64,000 bases of DNA from Streptococcus hyointestinalis. GTDB lineage: Bacteria > Bacillota > Bacilli > Lactobacillales > Streptococcaceae. Location: contig NZ_UHFN01000007.1 in assembly GCF_900459405.1 (NCBI RefSeq), forward strand, positions 992,001 through 1,056,000, read 5' to 3'. Below the pieces are notes generated by a model. The model searched no databases. It was not told where the DNA came from and saw only the letters and a list, made by a program, of their open reading frames with translations. Below are positions 39,935 to 51,400 of this stretch, piece by piece (position 1 is the stretch's first letter; each line of letters begins with the position of its first letter). The position numbers and the translations under genes are program-made.

Positions 39935-40318
39935 ATGCAAAATCAAGCGATTATTACAGGACGTTTAACTAAGGAAGGTGACCTCGAGAGTGTTAACGAT
40001 CACTCTCTGGTGCGTTTCACCTTAGCGACAAGTAGGGACTATAAGGCAGCTGATAATACTTATCCAACAGACTTTATTGATGCTTGCCTTTGGGGCACGC
40101 CAGCGGAACGTTTTGTCAGTCTGGTTCACAAGGGCGATGTCGTCCAAATCACAGGTAGGCTCCAAACCAGAACCTATCAAGACGCAAATGGCAGTTTCCA
40201 TAAGCGTACAGAAATTTTGGTGGACAAGTGGTACCGTCTCATGCCCAAACAAGAAACCCCAAAGGTTGTGGATCGTGAGACAGGCGAAGTGTCTGACTTA
40301 GAAGATTTAGACGTATAA
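39935..40318 (+). CDS. ssb: Single-stranded DNA-binding protein
   Basis: This 127-residue OB-fold protein begins with QNQAIITGRLTKEGDLE and keeps the SSB core (RFTLATSRDY, FIDACLWGTPAERF, GDVVQITGRLQTRTYQD). It lacks the usual acidic DDDIPF tip, ending DLEDLDV, so it may not recruit host partners in the usual way. It would coat the transferred or replicating ICE strand. Confidence 0.9.
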   Translation: MQNQAIITGRLTKEGDLESVNDHSLVRFTLATSRDYKAADNTYPTDFIDACLWGTPAERFVSLVHKGDVVQITGRLQTRTYQDANGSFHKRTEILVDKWYRLMPKQETPKVVDRETGEVSDLEDLDV

Positions 40319-40334
40319 CGTATAGGAGGATAGC

Positions 40335-40601
40335 ATGAACGAAGAACAACACTTTCCAGAAAATAAGGACAAAACCAAACGCCACCGCCAACCCAAAAGC
40401 CTTAGTCAACGTTTGCGGGATAAACAAGCGTCGCTTCAAAAGGCGGAGGCTAGTTTAGCGCAAGCACAGAGCCGAGTAGACAAATTACAGGCAGAGCTAG
40501 AAGCCCTTGAAAATCAACGGTTGCGTGAGATGATGCTGGAGCACGGCAATCTCGCAGACTTTGAGGACTTTGTGGCGGGCAGACAAGGAGGTGAAGGCTG
40601 A
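40335..40601 (+). CDS. Small coiled-coil ICE protein (88 aa)
   Basis: This 88-residue protein has a basic start and a long heptad-rich helix (about 25-70, with ASLAQAQSRVDKLQAELEAL in it). It follows ATAGGAGG and its stop overlaps the next start (TGATG). The function is unknown; a role as relaxosome or transfer accessory is possible from position. Confidence 0.65.
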   Translation: MNEEQHFPENKDKTKRHRQPKSLSQRLRDKQASLQKAEASLAQAQSRVDKLQAELEALENQRLREMMLEHGNLADFEDFVAGRQGGEG

Positions 40602-41404
40602 TGTTTCAGCTAGATAATCAAGTGACAGGTGAGCGGAGCGAGTTTGATAATCGCTCCAGCTTTCTCTATGCCATTGAAACCCTAGAAAAGCGCCTATTAG
40701 CAACCAACCAGAGTGCTCCTTATGTGTTGAAGCACTTAGATAAGGATGGTAGGGTGTTAGAGTCTAGGGAGTTGGTTATTCCGCAACGAGATGGTACCGA
40801 TAGTGTAGATGTGCTGGCTGATTTTGGCTTCCAAAAGGCGAGTAAAAAGCCTAAACAGCGTAGTAAGGACAAGTCCCAAATCGTGCCACCGCCTAAAGCT
40901 TTCAAAGGTGAAAAAGAAACTTCTTTGACCAATGTGACCTCTCGAAGACGCTTGAAATGGGTTGTGGGACTGTATATCTTTTTTATGATTATGACTATTC
41001 TAGTATCAATTATTGCCCTGCTTGGAATTTCAAAACAAGCTCATAAAACACAGGCGACAAGCACTGTATCCTCAACGATGACTCGCTACGATCACAGTGC
41101 CGATGTCTTTTGTCGTTACTTTATCAGTGCTTACTATGCCAAATCCTCAAACCTAAGCAGTTTTGTGGCAAGCAGTGTCGCTAGTCAAAAACTAGAGCCT
41201 ACCACATCAAGCCCTAACAGCGTTTTACTCGAAAGTGAGAAAACTGCAGGAAAGATACAGACCTTAACCTATGTTCTCAGCAGTCGGGAGAGTGATGGGC
41301 AGGTGAAAAGTATCCGCTTGACCTTGACCCTAAAACAAGCAAAAGAGGCAACTTATGGCTATCTCTTAGTCAAAGCTCCACAGCTAAGCCCTTACCCACA
41401 TTAA
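40601..41404 (+). CDS. VirB8/TcpC-like conjugation protein, second copy
   Basis: This 267-residue protein has a cytoplasmic N-terminal part of about 120 residues, one transmembrane helix (about 124-145) and an extracytoplasmic domain whose start (DVFCRYFISAYYAKSSNLSSF) resembles the corresponding part of the protein at 39279. Both are therefore likely VirB8-like assembly factors. It is translationally coupled to the preceding gene. Confidence 0.6.
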   Translation: MFQLDNQVTGERSEFDNRSSFLYAIETLEKRLLATNQSAPYVLKHLDKDGRVLESRELVIPQRDGTDSVDVLADFGFQKASKKPKQRSKDKSQIVPPPKAFKGEKETSLTNVTSRRRLKWVVGLYIFFMIMTILVSIIALLGISKQAHKTQATSTVSSTMTRYDHSADVFCRYFISAYYAKSSNLSSFVASSVASQKLEPTTSSPNSVLLESEKTAGKIQTLTYVLSSRESDGQVKSIRLTLTLKQAKEATYGYLLVKAPQLSPYPH

Positions 41405-41414
41405 GGAGTATCCC

Positions 41415-41912
41415 ATGGAACAAGAACACATTATGGATCGCAGTCAGCGTGTAGCGCTTCAAACAGGTAAGCAGCTCTTACAGTTGCTGGCTTTTGTCAT
41501 CCATCAAAGCTATAAAAAGTACAAAGAACACAGTAATCACGGTGAACAAAATTGGCGACAGTTTAATGATAGTGGCTACTCTAAAGACATGAGAGAGTTT
41601 CTTGAGGGGGAGGTTAATCTGGATAAAGTCAAAAAGGAACTCAAAAAATCAGGCGTGCGTTTTCATTTTAAAAAGGAAACAGATGGTAAGTATCAGATTT
41701 GGTTTGAAAGTAAAGATCATGTAGTCTTAGAAAATGCCATCAATAAAGCTATCAATGACATCATGAAAGACCCCAAAAAGGCAAAGGACGAGCTCCTTAA
41801 AAAGCCCTATGAAAAAACGCCCAAGGAACAAATGGCAGCTATCGTCAAAGACCAAAAAGCAAAAGGAGTAGAAGCCGTCACCAAGAAAACGAAAGGCAAG
41901 GCAATCTCATGA
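41415..41912 (+). CDS. PcfB-like (DUF3801) protein
   Basis: This 165-residue soluble protein has the features of the DUF3801/PcfB family: an N-terminal helical part (ALQTGKQLLQLLAFVIHQS), a central alpha/beta region (FHFKKETDGKYQIWFESKD) and a basic C-terminal tail. PcfB links relaxase and coupling protein in pCF10. It sits directly before the coupling protein gene and overlaps it by four bases (ATGA), which supports that role. Confidence 0.7.
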   Translation: MEQEHIMDRSQRVALQTGKQLLQLLAFVIHQSYKKYKEHSNHGEQNWRQFNDSGYSKDMREFLEGEVNLDKVKKELKKSGVRFHFKKETDGKYQIWFESKDHVVLENAINKAINDIMKDPKKAKDELLKKPYEKTPKEQMAAIVKDQKAKGVEAVTKKTKGKAIS

Positions 41913-43169
41913 CCATTAAGCGTAAACCTTTTTTGCCCTACTTTCTCCTAGGCGTTTTGCTGGCTTTTTGTTGCCACCGTGCCTATGCCCTCTACGCTCT
42001 AGCCCCTGCTCCCAGCATGACAGAACCTTTTTCACCTTATGTCTATGTTCTTGACCACTACATGGGAGCGCCCTATTTTTATAGTGACCATTCGCCTTTG
42101 GCGCTACTTTTTGCCCTCATAGGCTTTCTGATAGGGATGTTTGCTTATCTCAAAATCAAACCAGATGGTACCTATCGGCATGGGGAAGAGTCTGGTTCTG
42201 CTCGCTTTGCGACACCACAAGACTTAGTGGGTTTTCGAGATAAGGAAACTCAAAACAACATGATTTTCACTAAGAACGCTCAGATGGGGTTATTGAATAA
42301 ACGTCTCCCCTTTGAGTGGCAGCTCAATAAAAATGTCTTGGTCGTTGGGTTACCAGGGGATGGGAAAACCTTCACCTACGTCAAACCTAATCTCATGCAG
42401 ATGAACAGCTCTTTTGTCGTCACTGACCCTAAGGGACTACTCGTTCATGAAGTGGGCACTATGCTTGAAAACCACGGCTATCAGATTAAAGTCTTTGATC
42501 TGGTCACTCTGACCAACTCAGACACCTTTAACCCTTTTCACTACATGCACTCTGAGTTGGATATTGACCGCATCACTGAAGCTATTGTCGAAGGGACCAA
42601 AAAGGGCGACCGTGAGGGGGAGGACTTTTGGACTCAAGCGAAGCTCCTCTTAAACCGTGCCCTTATCGGCTACCTCTATTTTGACAGCTCCTGGCGAAAC
42701 TATGACCCTAATCTCTCTATGGTTGCGGATATGCTTCGGCACATGAAACGGGTAGATGATGAAACCCCAAGTCCTGTAGAGATTATGTTTGAACAGCTTG
42801 AGGAGAAGTTCCCTAATAACTATGCTGGAAAGCAATGGCAGCTCTTTAACGCTAACTTTGAGGCAGAGACTAGAACCAGTGTTTTAGCCATTGTTTCTGC
42901 GCAATATTCCATCTTTGACCATGAAGCGGTGACCAATCTCATTAGTAACGACTCCATGCAGATGGAGCGGTGGAATACGGAAAAGACCGCAGTCTTTGTG
43001 GCAATTTCAGAAACCAATAAAGCCTATAACTTTCTCGCTTCCACCCTCTTTACCGTCATGTTTGATCAGCTGACCCATAATGCGGATGCTATTTTACAAG
43101 GTGAACGGGAGGGCTACACGGCTGATGACTTGGTACATGTGCAGTTTTACTTGGATGAGTTTGCTAATG
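41909..43169 (+). CDS. VirD4/PcfC coupling protein, exon 1 (interrupted by group II intron)
   Basis: This is the first 420 codons plus one base of the type IV coupling protein, which brings the relaxase-DNA complex to the secretion channel. It has two N-terminal transmembrane helices (about 8-27 and 64-84), the Walker A motif VVGLPGDGKTFTYVKP (about residue 147) and the start of Walker B, QFYLDEFAN, at its end. At 43170 a group II intron begins. Joined to exon 2 at 45989, the reading frame continues exactly (1261 + 716 = 1977 bases, 658 residues) as DEFANVGKIPHLNE, the expected VirD4 sequence. Without splicing, translation stops after a short intron-encoded tail. Confidence 0.93.
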
Positions 43170-45988
43170 GTGTGACACGTTCTACGCCCAAAGCGGTAGG
43201 AATAACCGACAAAAGCGTAGCCTAAAGTCACAAATAATTTAATAATGTGGTTTTAGAGAACAGCATAACTGAAATTTCAAATGAAGGGGTAACGCCCTGA
43301 AGGGAATTCGCTAATACTCCGAATAGCGTTAGTTGAATACAGATGACTAAGGTTATAAGCTCGGAGAAGTCGTGCGAAGCACACCCTAAAGTAGAAATAC
43401 TAGGAAAGATACCTAGAGGTAGGTGTTGTGTGTGACAGTGCGGGCGGGGTTGCCATATGGTTAGAATGACCAAATAGGCGGTCTGACAAAATTCCGAATG
43501 TACGGCTCTAAACGAATGGCTGGTAGAAATGCCAGTGTACCAATGGGTACGCAAGTGGGGTAAAGTAAAAGTTGTTAGTATGAAATACCCTCTGTGTTTA
43601 CAGGACGCAGGTATCTTGAGAAAACTCTTGAAGATAATACTTGCAGGGCTAAAGGAATGACCTAAGTGGTAACAATCCTAAGTTATGTGGAACGTGGAAA
43701 GCAACCAATACGGGAGCTGACTGTATCAGCGACAAAGTACCGTAGTTGTATCGAAAATGAAAAGGCTAAAAGAACCCTTTCTACAATAAGTGCATTTATG
43801 GTTGTGAGAGCAGTGGCACAGTACCGTTGAAGCCGTGATAATAAGCGGTGGAGGGATAGCCACAAGCCGATACTAAATTTTCTTTCATGTCTATATAGTA
43901 ATCACCAAAAGGAGATTTTCATAGCTGTCGTGGTGCGACTAAGAAAAAATCATTCTCCGATAAGGAGTTGGTTACTATGGCAAAACGAATTGTAAATAAA
44001 GCAGAACGAAATGCAGAAAGGTATGACGCTAAAGAAATAGGCTATCAGCTTTATGAAGATAGCCTAAAAGGGAAGAGATTTGATAGGCTTATGCCAATGA
44101 TTGTCTCTGACCAAAACATCATACTTGCGTATCGAAATATCTGCAAGAATAACGGGAGTAAAACTCCTGGTACAGATGGTAAAACAATTGTAGAAATACA
44201 GAAATTACCTATCGAAATGGTCATAAAAACCATCAGAAACAAGTTGAACTATTATCAACCAAAGAAAGTCAGACGAGTAGAAATTCCGAAATATAACGGA
44301 AAAACAAGACCTCTTGGTATTCCGAGCATTTGGGACAGACTAATACAACAGTGTGTCTTACAGATACTAGAGCCAATCTGTGAAGCTAAGTTTCACGAAA
44401 GAAATAATGGTTTCAGACCATATAGGTCTACGCAAAACGCAATAGCACAGTGCTATAAAATGGCACAGATACAAAATCTGCACTTTGTTGTAGATGTAGA
44501 CATTACAGGATTCTTTGATAATATTGACCACTCAAAACTTATCCGTCAGTTATGGGGATTGGGAGTACAGGACAGAAAGCTGATTATAATAATCAAGCAA
44601 ATGTTAAAAGCGGACATTCTGTTTAATGACATAGTTATTACACCAGAAACAGGCACACCTCAAGGTGGTATTCTATCTCCGTTACTAGCTAATGTAGTGT
44701 TGAATGAACTGGACTGGTGGGTTGCTAATCAGTGGGAACTGTTCAAAATCAAAGAGGGAAGTACAGGCTACGAGTTTACAAAGGTTGATAATGAAGGAAA
44801 CATACTCACAATAGACCGAACGCAGAAATGGAACAAGCTCAGAGCAAAAACAAGATTGAAAGAAATGTATATTACTAGATATGCAGATGACTTCAAGATT
44901 TTTTGCAGAGATTATGCGACAGCTGTCAAGGTAATGAAGGCTACGAAGCTATGGTTGGCTGAAAATCTGCATTTGCAGACAAGTGATGAAAAATCAGGAA
45001 TTACCAACCTTAGAAAGAACTACACGACTTTTCTTGGAATAAAATTCAAAGTAGTACCAAAAGGGAATAAATGGATTATTCGTTCCCATATGGCAGATAA
45101 GAGTAAAGTCAAGGTTATCAGTAAACTGGGTTCTGTTTGGAAAGATATTAAAAACCCAAGCAAACAAAGTGAATTAGATAAAAATATAAGTCTTTACAAC
45201 GCTATGGTCATGGGAATGCACAATTATTACTGTATGGCAACGCTTGTGTCATCCGACTTTGCGGAAATAGCCTTTAAGGTTACAGGGAAAAGCAACGGAA
45301 TGAATCATAATAAACGATGCTTTCCCATAGAGAAACAAGGTGAAATTACAAGCAAATACATCTTGGATAAGTACGGAAAGTCCAAACAATGTAGATGGAT
45401 AAATGGTCGTATGATTGTTCCTGTCGGATATGTATCTTATGAATATCCAAAATATAAAAGACGTGAAGTCAACAAATATGTGAGGAAATACTCAGATGCT
45501 GAAAACTGTATCAGCTTTGAAGTTATGAAGTATATGATGGAAAATGCTCATCTCTATCCTACATTAGAGATGGCAGATAATGCTCTTTCAAGGTATATAG
45601 CACAAAAAGGCAAATGTGCTGTTACGCATAATGCTTTGACCATCGTGGATATGGTCTGTGAACACATCAAGCCTTGCAAAGGAGAGCGTAACGATACCTA
45701 CAGGAATTTAATTATTCTCTCAAAAGAAGTATCGGATTTGGTAGGAGAAGAAAATAGCAATAAAGTAAGTAAGCTACTCAAAAACCTACCATTGACCAAA
45801 GAAATGCAAGATAAAATCAATAAGCTTCGTGAACACAGGAAGCTAGAAATGATACAATTCGAGGACTATATAGGCACTAAAAAGTAAGATTTAGTCGGTG
45901 GAACGCCGTGTGATGGGAAACTATCACGCACGGTGTGGAGCGGGGGAAAAGCCCGAGGTGGTAACACCAGAGGCTTACCTATCGCTAT
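43170..45988 (+). mobile_element. Group II intron in the VirD4 gene
   Basis: The intron is 2819 bases. It begins GTGTGACACG and ends in CTAT (AY). About 800 bases of ribozyme domains I-III precede the intron-encoded protein. Domain V is visible at about 45903-45936, with a GAAA tetraloop and a two-base CG bulge; domain VI follows with a candidate branch-point A eight bases from the 3' end. Exact restoration of the VirD4 frame on removal fixes both ends. All parts appear intact, so splicing and mobility are plausible. Confidence 0.93.
43977..45887 (+). CDS. Group II intron-encoded reverse transcriptase/maturase
   Basis: This 636-residue multifunctional protein supports splicing and target-primed reverse transcription of its intron. 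The reverse transcriptase domain spans about residues 50-400, with PLGIPSIWDRLIQQ, TGFFDNIDHSKL, GTPQGGILSPLLANVVL and the catalytic ITRYADDFKIFCRD. The maturase domain X follows, then a C-terminal HNH endonuclease part (CAVTHN...CEHIKP). The ATG at 43977 follows TAAGGAG at the right distance. The codon use is AT-rich and unlike the neighbouring T4SS genes. Confidence 0.95.
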   Translation: MAKRIVNKAERNAERYDAKEIGYQLYEDSLKGKRFDRLMPMIVSDQNIILAYRNICKNNGSKTPGTDGKTIVEIQKLPIEMVIKTIRNKLNYYQPKKVRRVEIPKYNGKTRPLGIPSIWDRLIQQCVLQILEPICEAKFHERNNGFRPYRSTQNAIAQCYKMAQIQNLHFVVDVDITGFFDNIDHSKLIRQLWGLGVQDRKLIIIIKQMLKADILFNDIVITPETGTPQGGILSPLLANVVLNELDWWVANQWELFKIKEGSTGYEFTKVDNEGNILTIDRTQKWNKLRAKTRLKEMYITRYADDFKIFCRDYATAVKVMKATKLWLAENLHLQTSDEKSGITNLRKNYTTFLGIKFKVVPKGNKWIIRSHMADKSKVKVISKLGSVWKDIKNPSKQSELDKNISLYNAMVMGMHNYYCMATLVSSDFAEIAFKVTGKSNGMNHNKRCFPIEKQGEITSKYILDKYGKSKQCRWINGRMIVPVGYVSYEYPKYKRREVNKYVRKYSDAENCISFEVMKYMMENAHLYPTLEMADNALSRYIAQKGKCAVTHNALTIVDMVCEHIKPCKGERNDTYRNLIILSKEVSDLVGEENSNKVSKLLKNLPLTKEMQDKINKLREHRKLEMIQFEDYIGTKK

Positions 45989-46704
45989 TCGGTAAAATCC
46001 CGCATTTAAATGAGACCTTGGCTTCTGTTCGGAGCCGTGAAATGTCCATTAAGATTATTGTCCAAGCCATTAACCAACTGCGTTCTCTCTATGGCAATGA
46101 TTGGAAAACCATTTTAAACAACTGTGCCACCCTCTTATTTCTTGGGACAAATGATGAAGATACCATGAAGTATTTCTCCATGCGCTCAGGGAAACAAACC
46201 ATTACCCAAAGAAGCTACTCGGAACAAAGGGGACAGCGGGTGTCTGGCTCTACCAGCTATCAAACCCATCAACGGGACTTGATGACGCCCGATGAGATTG
46301 CCCGTATCGGAGTGGATGAAGCCCTGGTCTTTGTCTCAAAACAAAATGTTTTGCGGGACAAAAAGGCATCTGTCTTGGATCATCCCTTAAAAGATGAGTT
46401 AGCCAATGACTACCAAGATGAGAAGTGGTACCACTACAAACGCTACATGACCGATATTGATGACTTTTTAGACAGTGTCTCTGACGCAGAGGTCTTTCAA
46501 CCAGACCTTAGCGATTACCAAGATTTTTTAGAAAAGAATGGTTTTGAACCACCGTCTGACACGGCGATTCTACAACCAATTAGTGACCAATTACCCAAAG
46601 ACCAAATAAACAAAGCCACAGAAACGCCCTCTCAAACATCAGAAGATGAAGAACGCTCCTTTACCTTACCGGATGATGAGGAGGATTATTATGGTGAAGT
46701 TTAG
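45989..46704 (+). CDS. VirD4/PcfC coupling protein, exon 2
   Basis: This is the C-terminal part of the coupling protein, in frame with exon 1 after intron removal. It starts within DEFANVGKIPHLNE and continues with LASVRSREMSIKIIVQAINQL, the conserved arginine and glutamine region of VirD4 motors, then a C-terminal extension rich in acidic residues (SEDEERSFTLPDDEEDYYG). A seemingly open frame starting at 45898 is a chimera of intron and exon sequence. Confidence 0.92.
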
Positions 46705-46719
46705 AAAGCAGGTGACCTT

Positions 46720-48459
46720 GTGAAATACTTATTGTTAGCAGAAAAACCAGACCAAGCTCGCAAATATGCGCATGCTCTTGGTAGTCCTAAAGAAGAAAAA
46801 GGCATTTTTAGGGTGACTTCTGCGCTTTTAGGCGCTGAGGTTCTCGTAGCCCCTGCTGTTGGGCATTTGGTTGAGCGAGTTAACCCTTACCCCAACTTTG
46901 AAAATTGGGAACTGGCTAATCTTCCTGTACTGCCTGATAGCTTTCAATATACCCCTAAAAAGGGAACTCTGAAAGCCTTTAAAGCGATTCAAAAGGCGGT
47001 TAAAGAAGTGGATGGCATTATCATTGGCACTGACCCTGACCGTGAAGGCGAGGCGATTGCCTATCGTATCTTGGAGTTGATTCCGCAAGGACTGGCAAAA
47101 GTGCGCTACAGGCTCTGGGCAAACTCTTTAACGACTAAGGGCTTACAGGAAGCTTTTGGGCGCTTGCGTGACCCCGCTTTATCGGTTAACTACTTCCATG
47201 AAGCAGCTGCGAGAAGTGATGCCGATTGGCTAGTGGGCTTTAACCTCAGTCCTTTTGTGACGCTTAAGATGAAAGCAGAAGGGCTGCTAGGCAAAAAAGA
47301 AAAAGCCATGTCCGTGGGGCGAGTACAGACCCCAATCGTTTCTTTGATTGTCCGAAATGATGAAGCCATTACCCATTTTGAACCCCAGCCCTATTGGCAG
47401 CTGGCTTTACTTGCTGAAGATGGGACAGTCTTTGTCAACGATACCAAGTACCAAACAGAACAAGAAGCTCAGGAGGCTTTTGCTTTGTTGGAGAGTAGTG
47501 CTCAAGTGAGCGAGGTGGTTACTGAAAATAAAAGCCAAACCGCCCCTAAACTCTATAATCTCACTCAACTACAGTCTGAGATGAGTAAGAACTATCAGTT
47601 TGAAGCCACCAAAACCAAAGACCTTGTTCAAAGCCTGTATCAAAAAGGCTTTTTGTCTTACCCACGAACGGATGCGACAGCCATTACGACTAATGAGTAC
47701 GCTTATCTTCTCAAACATATAGAAGCATATCAAGCTGCCCTTAATCTATCTTTTGACCTGCCAAACCGCAAGGCTAGAAAGCCTTATGTCAATGATGACA
47801 AGGTGCTAGAGCACTATGCCATTATCCCAACGGAGCTTGTCCCTAACCTGGATGACCTATCAACCGATGAAGAATTGATTTATACCACCGTTACCAAGCG
47901 GACGCTTTTGATGTTTAGTAGCGATTATCATTATCAGTCTACCCAAGTCCTACTCACGAATGGCAATCAGACTTTTAAAGCAACAGGAACAGTGACAAAG
48001 AGTTTAGGTTGGCGCAGCTACGTGTCCATAAAGGCGGAAGATAAAGAAATCCCTGCTTACCAAGAAGGGCAAAAGATTGCGGTATTGCCTAAACAGGTGA
48101 AGCGTATGACCAAGCCCCCCACACGTATCAGCGAGTCTATTCTGTTAAAGAAGCTGCTGCCTAAGTATAATCTCGGCACCTCAGCGACACGAGACGGCAT
48201 GATTGATTTGATTCAAACCAAAGGCTATGTGACCAAGGATAAGAAAACAGGACAGTTCTTTCCAACTGAACGTGGCAGACAGTTGATTCACTACCTAGAT
48301 ACCTTAGAAGTGAGCTACACTAACCCAGAGACCACAGGAAAATGGGAGGCGGTACTGGCTAAAATTGGACAAGGGGAGGTAAGCTCGGATGCTTTTGTCC
48401 AAAAGATAAAGTGGGCAATCACCAAACAAATCGAAAAAGGAGATACACATGGCAAATAG
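46720..48459 (+). CDS. topB: DNA topoisomerase III
   Basis: This 579-residue type IA topoisomerase relaxes or decatenates single-stranded regions during transfer. The TOPRIM domain has LLAEKPDQARKYAHAL at the start and GTDPDREGEAIAYR near residue 105; the catalytic Tyr is in FLSYPRTDAT near 315. It ends after the core without zinc fingers, as is usual for ICE and plasmid forms. It begins at GTG 46720 after AGCAGGTGA and overlaps the next gene by 11 bases. Confidence 0.93.
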   Translation: MKYLLLAEKPDQARKYAHALGSPKEEKGIFRVTSALLGAEVLVAPAVGHLVERVNPYPNFENWELANLPVLPDSFQYTPKKGTLKAFKAIQKAVKEVDGIIIGTDPDREGEAIAYRILELIPQGLAKVRYRLWANSLTTKGLQEAFGRLRDPALSVNYFHEAAARSDADWLVGFNLSPFVTLKMKAEGLLGKKEKAMSVGRVQTPIVSLIVRNDEAITHFEPQPYWQLALLAEDGTVFVNDTKYQTEQEAQEAFALLESSAQVSEVVTENKSQTAPKLYNLTQLQSEMSKNYQFEATKTKDLVQSLYQKGFLSYPRTDATAITTNEYAYLLKHIEAYQAALNLSFDLPNRKARKPYVNDDKVLEHYAIIPTELVPNLDDLSTDEELIYTTVTKRTLLMFSSDYHYQSTQVLLTNGNQTFKATGTVTKSLGWRSYVSIKAEDKEIPAYQEGQKIAVLPKQVKRMTKPPTRISESILLKKLLPKYNLGTSATRDGMIDLIQTKGYVTKDKKTGQFFPTERGRQLIHYLDTLEVSYTNPETTGKWEAVLAKIGQGEVSSDAFVQKIKWAITKQIEKGDTHGK

Positions 48460-51400
48460 TCAACACTTAGTGAAAAAGCGCTCCCAAGAACAGCTGACAA
48501 AGCTAGCCAGTAAGGATATTGTGGCAGTTGCCACAGCTCTTGGCATGTCGCTCAAAAGAGAGAGCAATCACTTTTATTGGGAGGAGCATGATAGCTTTAA
48601 GATTAACCCTAAGACCAACCGCTTCATGTGGTGGTCACGGGGCAAAGGAGGCAACACTATTGATCTCGTCCGTGTTGTTAGAGAAGAGTGGACGGGGCGT
48701 CCAACGCCTTTTAAGGAGGCGGTGCAGTTTGTCGAAACGGGGGAGTTCCCTAAAGTTACTGTCACACCCGAAAAGAAGGAACCCTTTAAAAATTACCTAG
48801 CCCCTTATGAACACAAGGATTTTGAACTTGGAAGGCATTATCTTAAGGAAGAGAGGGGACTCTCAGATGACACCATTGATACCGTTCTTGCTTCAGGCAA
48901 TATGGTCTCCGCCACGCTTAAAAAGGGCGATTACTTTGAACCCGTTATCCTTTTTAAAAGTCGGGATAGCGATGGAGTGATGATTGGAGGCAGCCTACAA
49001 GGGATTATTGAAAACAAAGTCCAGCACCCTGAGCGAGGGCGCTTAAAGAAAATCATGCGGCACTCGGATGGTCTCGCTGGTTTTCACTTAGATATTGGGA
49101 CTCCCAAACGCCTAGTCTTTACAGAAGCTCCGATTGACCTCATGTCTTATTATGAGCTCCATAAAGACAGCTTATCTGATGTGCGTTTGGTGGCTATGGA
49201 TGGGCTTAAAAAAGGGGTGATTAGCCGCTACACAGCCGATTTGTTGACAGATGGACAGTATTCCAAAACCATGCCTAGAGAGTCTATCAGAGGGGTGCTA
49301 GATAACATTCATCAAACAACAAGGATTCTGAAAGATTCCCCCAATCTCATTACCCTAGCCGTTGATAATGACGACGCTGGACGGGGCTTTATTAAGGACT
49401 TACAAGCTGACGGTATCCCAATGACGGTTGATATACCACCACTTAAGGAAGAACAGAACAAAATGGATTGGAATGATTACCTGAAACAAATGAAAAGCGA
49501 GGAAAGTCAGATGACAACTGAAGTAGAAAAAGGTGAAATGAACGAAAAAGCGTCTGATAGTCATCAAGTACAAGAAACGTCCTCAGATAATAGCCGTTTA
49601 GCACAAGCCAAACGGAAGAAACAGCGCTTGGAGGAAGAGTACAACATGGCTGTCGAGGCTGTTTTTGCCCACCAGAAGCTCACAAACGGGCAACCGATGA
49701 ACGATAAGCGAGGTGGTGAGGCTTGGTTTAAGCGTCAGGAAAAGCTTGAAAATCGGGCAAGAAACCTCCTAGATGACATCTCTAAACAAGAAGAACGCAT
49801 CCAGTCCCTAGAGTATCAAGACGAAGGGCTTAATCGCTGGGGAACTGGTCTTGCCTTAACGATCGATAATATTCCACGCATTCGTGAAGAGATTGAAAAA
49901 GGCAAGCGTGGGGAGTCCGTCTACACCAAGGCAACACTGAGAACCTATGCCAAGCGTTTAAAGGTTCTTGAGGATCAAGTGAAGCGCCTGGACACAATCA
50001 CCATTAGTCCCCAAGCGCAAGCGTTGATTGACCAAGGACAGGTTCGTCAATGGAAAAAACAGCCAGACACTTATTTTGTCAAAGGCTTACGTCGTGTAGC
50101 CTTGACTTTAAAGGATGATGGTAGCTTTGAGGTTGCCAAGCGCTACGCCCCAAAAACACCTGAAGAAATAGAACACGTAACTGCCCTGTTAAAACAACCA
50201 ATAGAAAGTGAGGCAATCATGGAAACGAACACACCACAAAAAAGCGCCCAAGAACTGTTGGACGAATACAAGATGTTAGACGACCGCTATACCGATGTCT
50301 TTAATCAGACAATGGGGGCTTATGCCAAAGGAGAAGAGGTCTCTTCTGATGCGTTGGCATACGTTAGCCAAGAGCTAGAACATAAATTTGAGGAATACCA
50401 AGCCCAATTATCGCTAGAAGAAGAACAACATCGCAAGGTCGAAGCGGAGGAAGAGCCTAGCTATCACGTCCGTTTTCATTGGTCAGAAAGTCCCATTTTT
50501 CAAAATATGGAAGAAGGCACCATTCTCTCTTATGAGGACTTTACCACACCACTCTATCAGGAAAATCAAAAACAGTTTGACCGACTCAAAAAGCGCACGA
50601 CAGACTCTCCGTTAGAGGCGGGCTATGAAGTATTGCCTTATGCCAAAACTAAGTTTGACCTCTTAAGTCCAGAAGGTGAGGTTTTGGAGGAAGGGCTACG
50701 CTATAACATTGGTGAGGAGACACAGACCATAAGTGAAAGTCTATCTGATGCCCCTTATTATCAAGACCTTAAAAAGTTAGATGAAACTGTTTTGGCAGGC
50801 TTAGCTCAAAGGGAGAGCTTAGAAGCACTAGCAGATAATGTTGTTCCTCGAGATTTTACCGCCGCTCTTAGCTTAGCCTATGACAAGGGCGAAGAAGCTA
50901 TTCTTGATAATGTTGTTTTTCAGGAACGTCACCCACAAGAATATGCTCTCTTTGTTCAACTAGGCGCTAACTCAACGAGTTTAGACGACCTTGTGCAAAA
51001 AGCTATCAACCTATCTGTCGTAGATAAGGAGTCTCGCTTTTATGCGCAATGGTTGGAGGGAAAAATAAAAACAGCTTCTGACCCCTTGCAGGTCTCAAAG
51101 GAAAACGACAAAACACTCTTTCCTAAGGACTCTGACGGTGATGGCTTAACCGATGATGAAGAAGCAGCGCTTGGAACAAATCCTTTTAGTGCTGATAGTG
51201 ATGGCGACGGAACACCAGATGGTATTGAAAAAGGAAGTGGTACCGACCCCAACAACGCTTCCGACAACCCAGCAGAGCGCCAACAGCACAACCTAGAACT
51301 CAGTGAGTTGATTAAAAAGGGAGATGCCAAAGCCATCAACCAACACTTACAAGAAAGGAACAAGGACTATTTTGACCAAGATAATTACATCAATTATCTA

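Noticed and set aside
45898..45988. Apparent N-terminal extension of the VirD4 C-terminal part, beginning MERRVMGNYHARC
   Set aside because: This stretch is the 3' end of the group II intron (domains V and VI). The frame is open by chance; the true protein joins 43169 to 45989.
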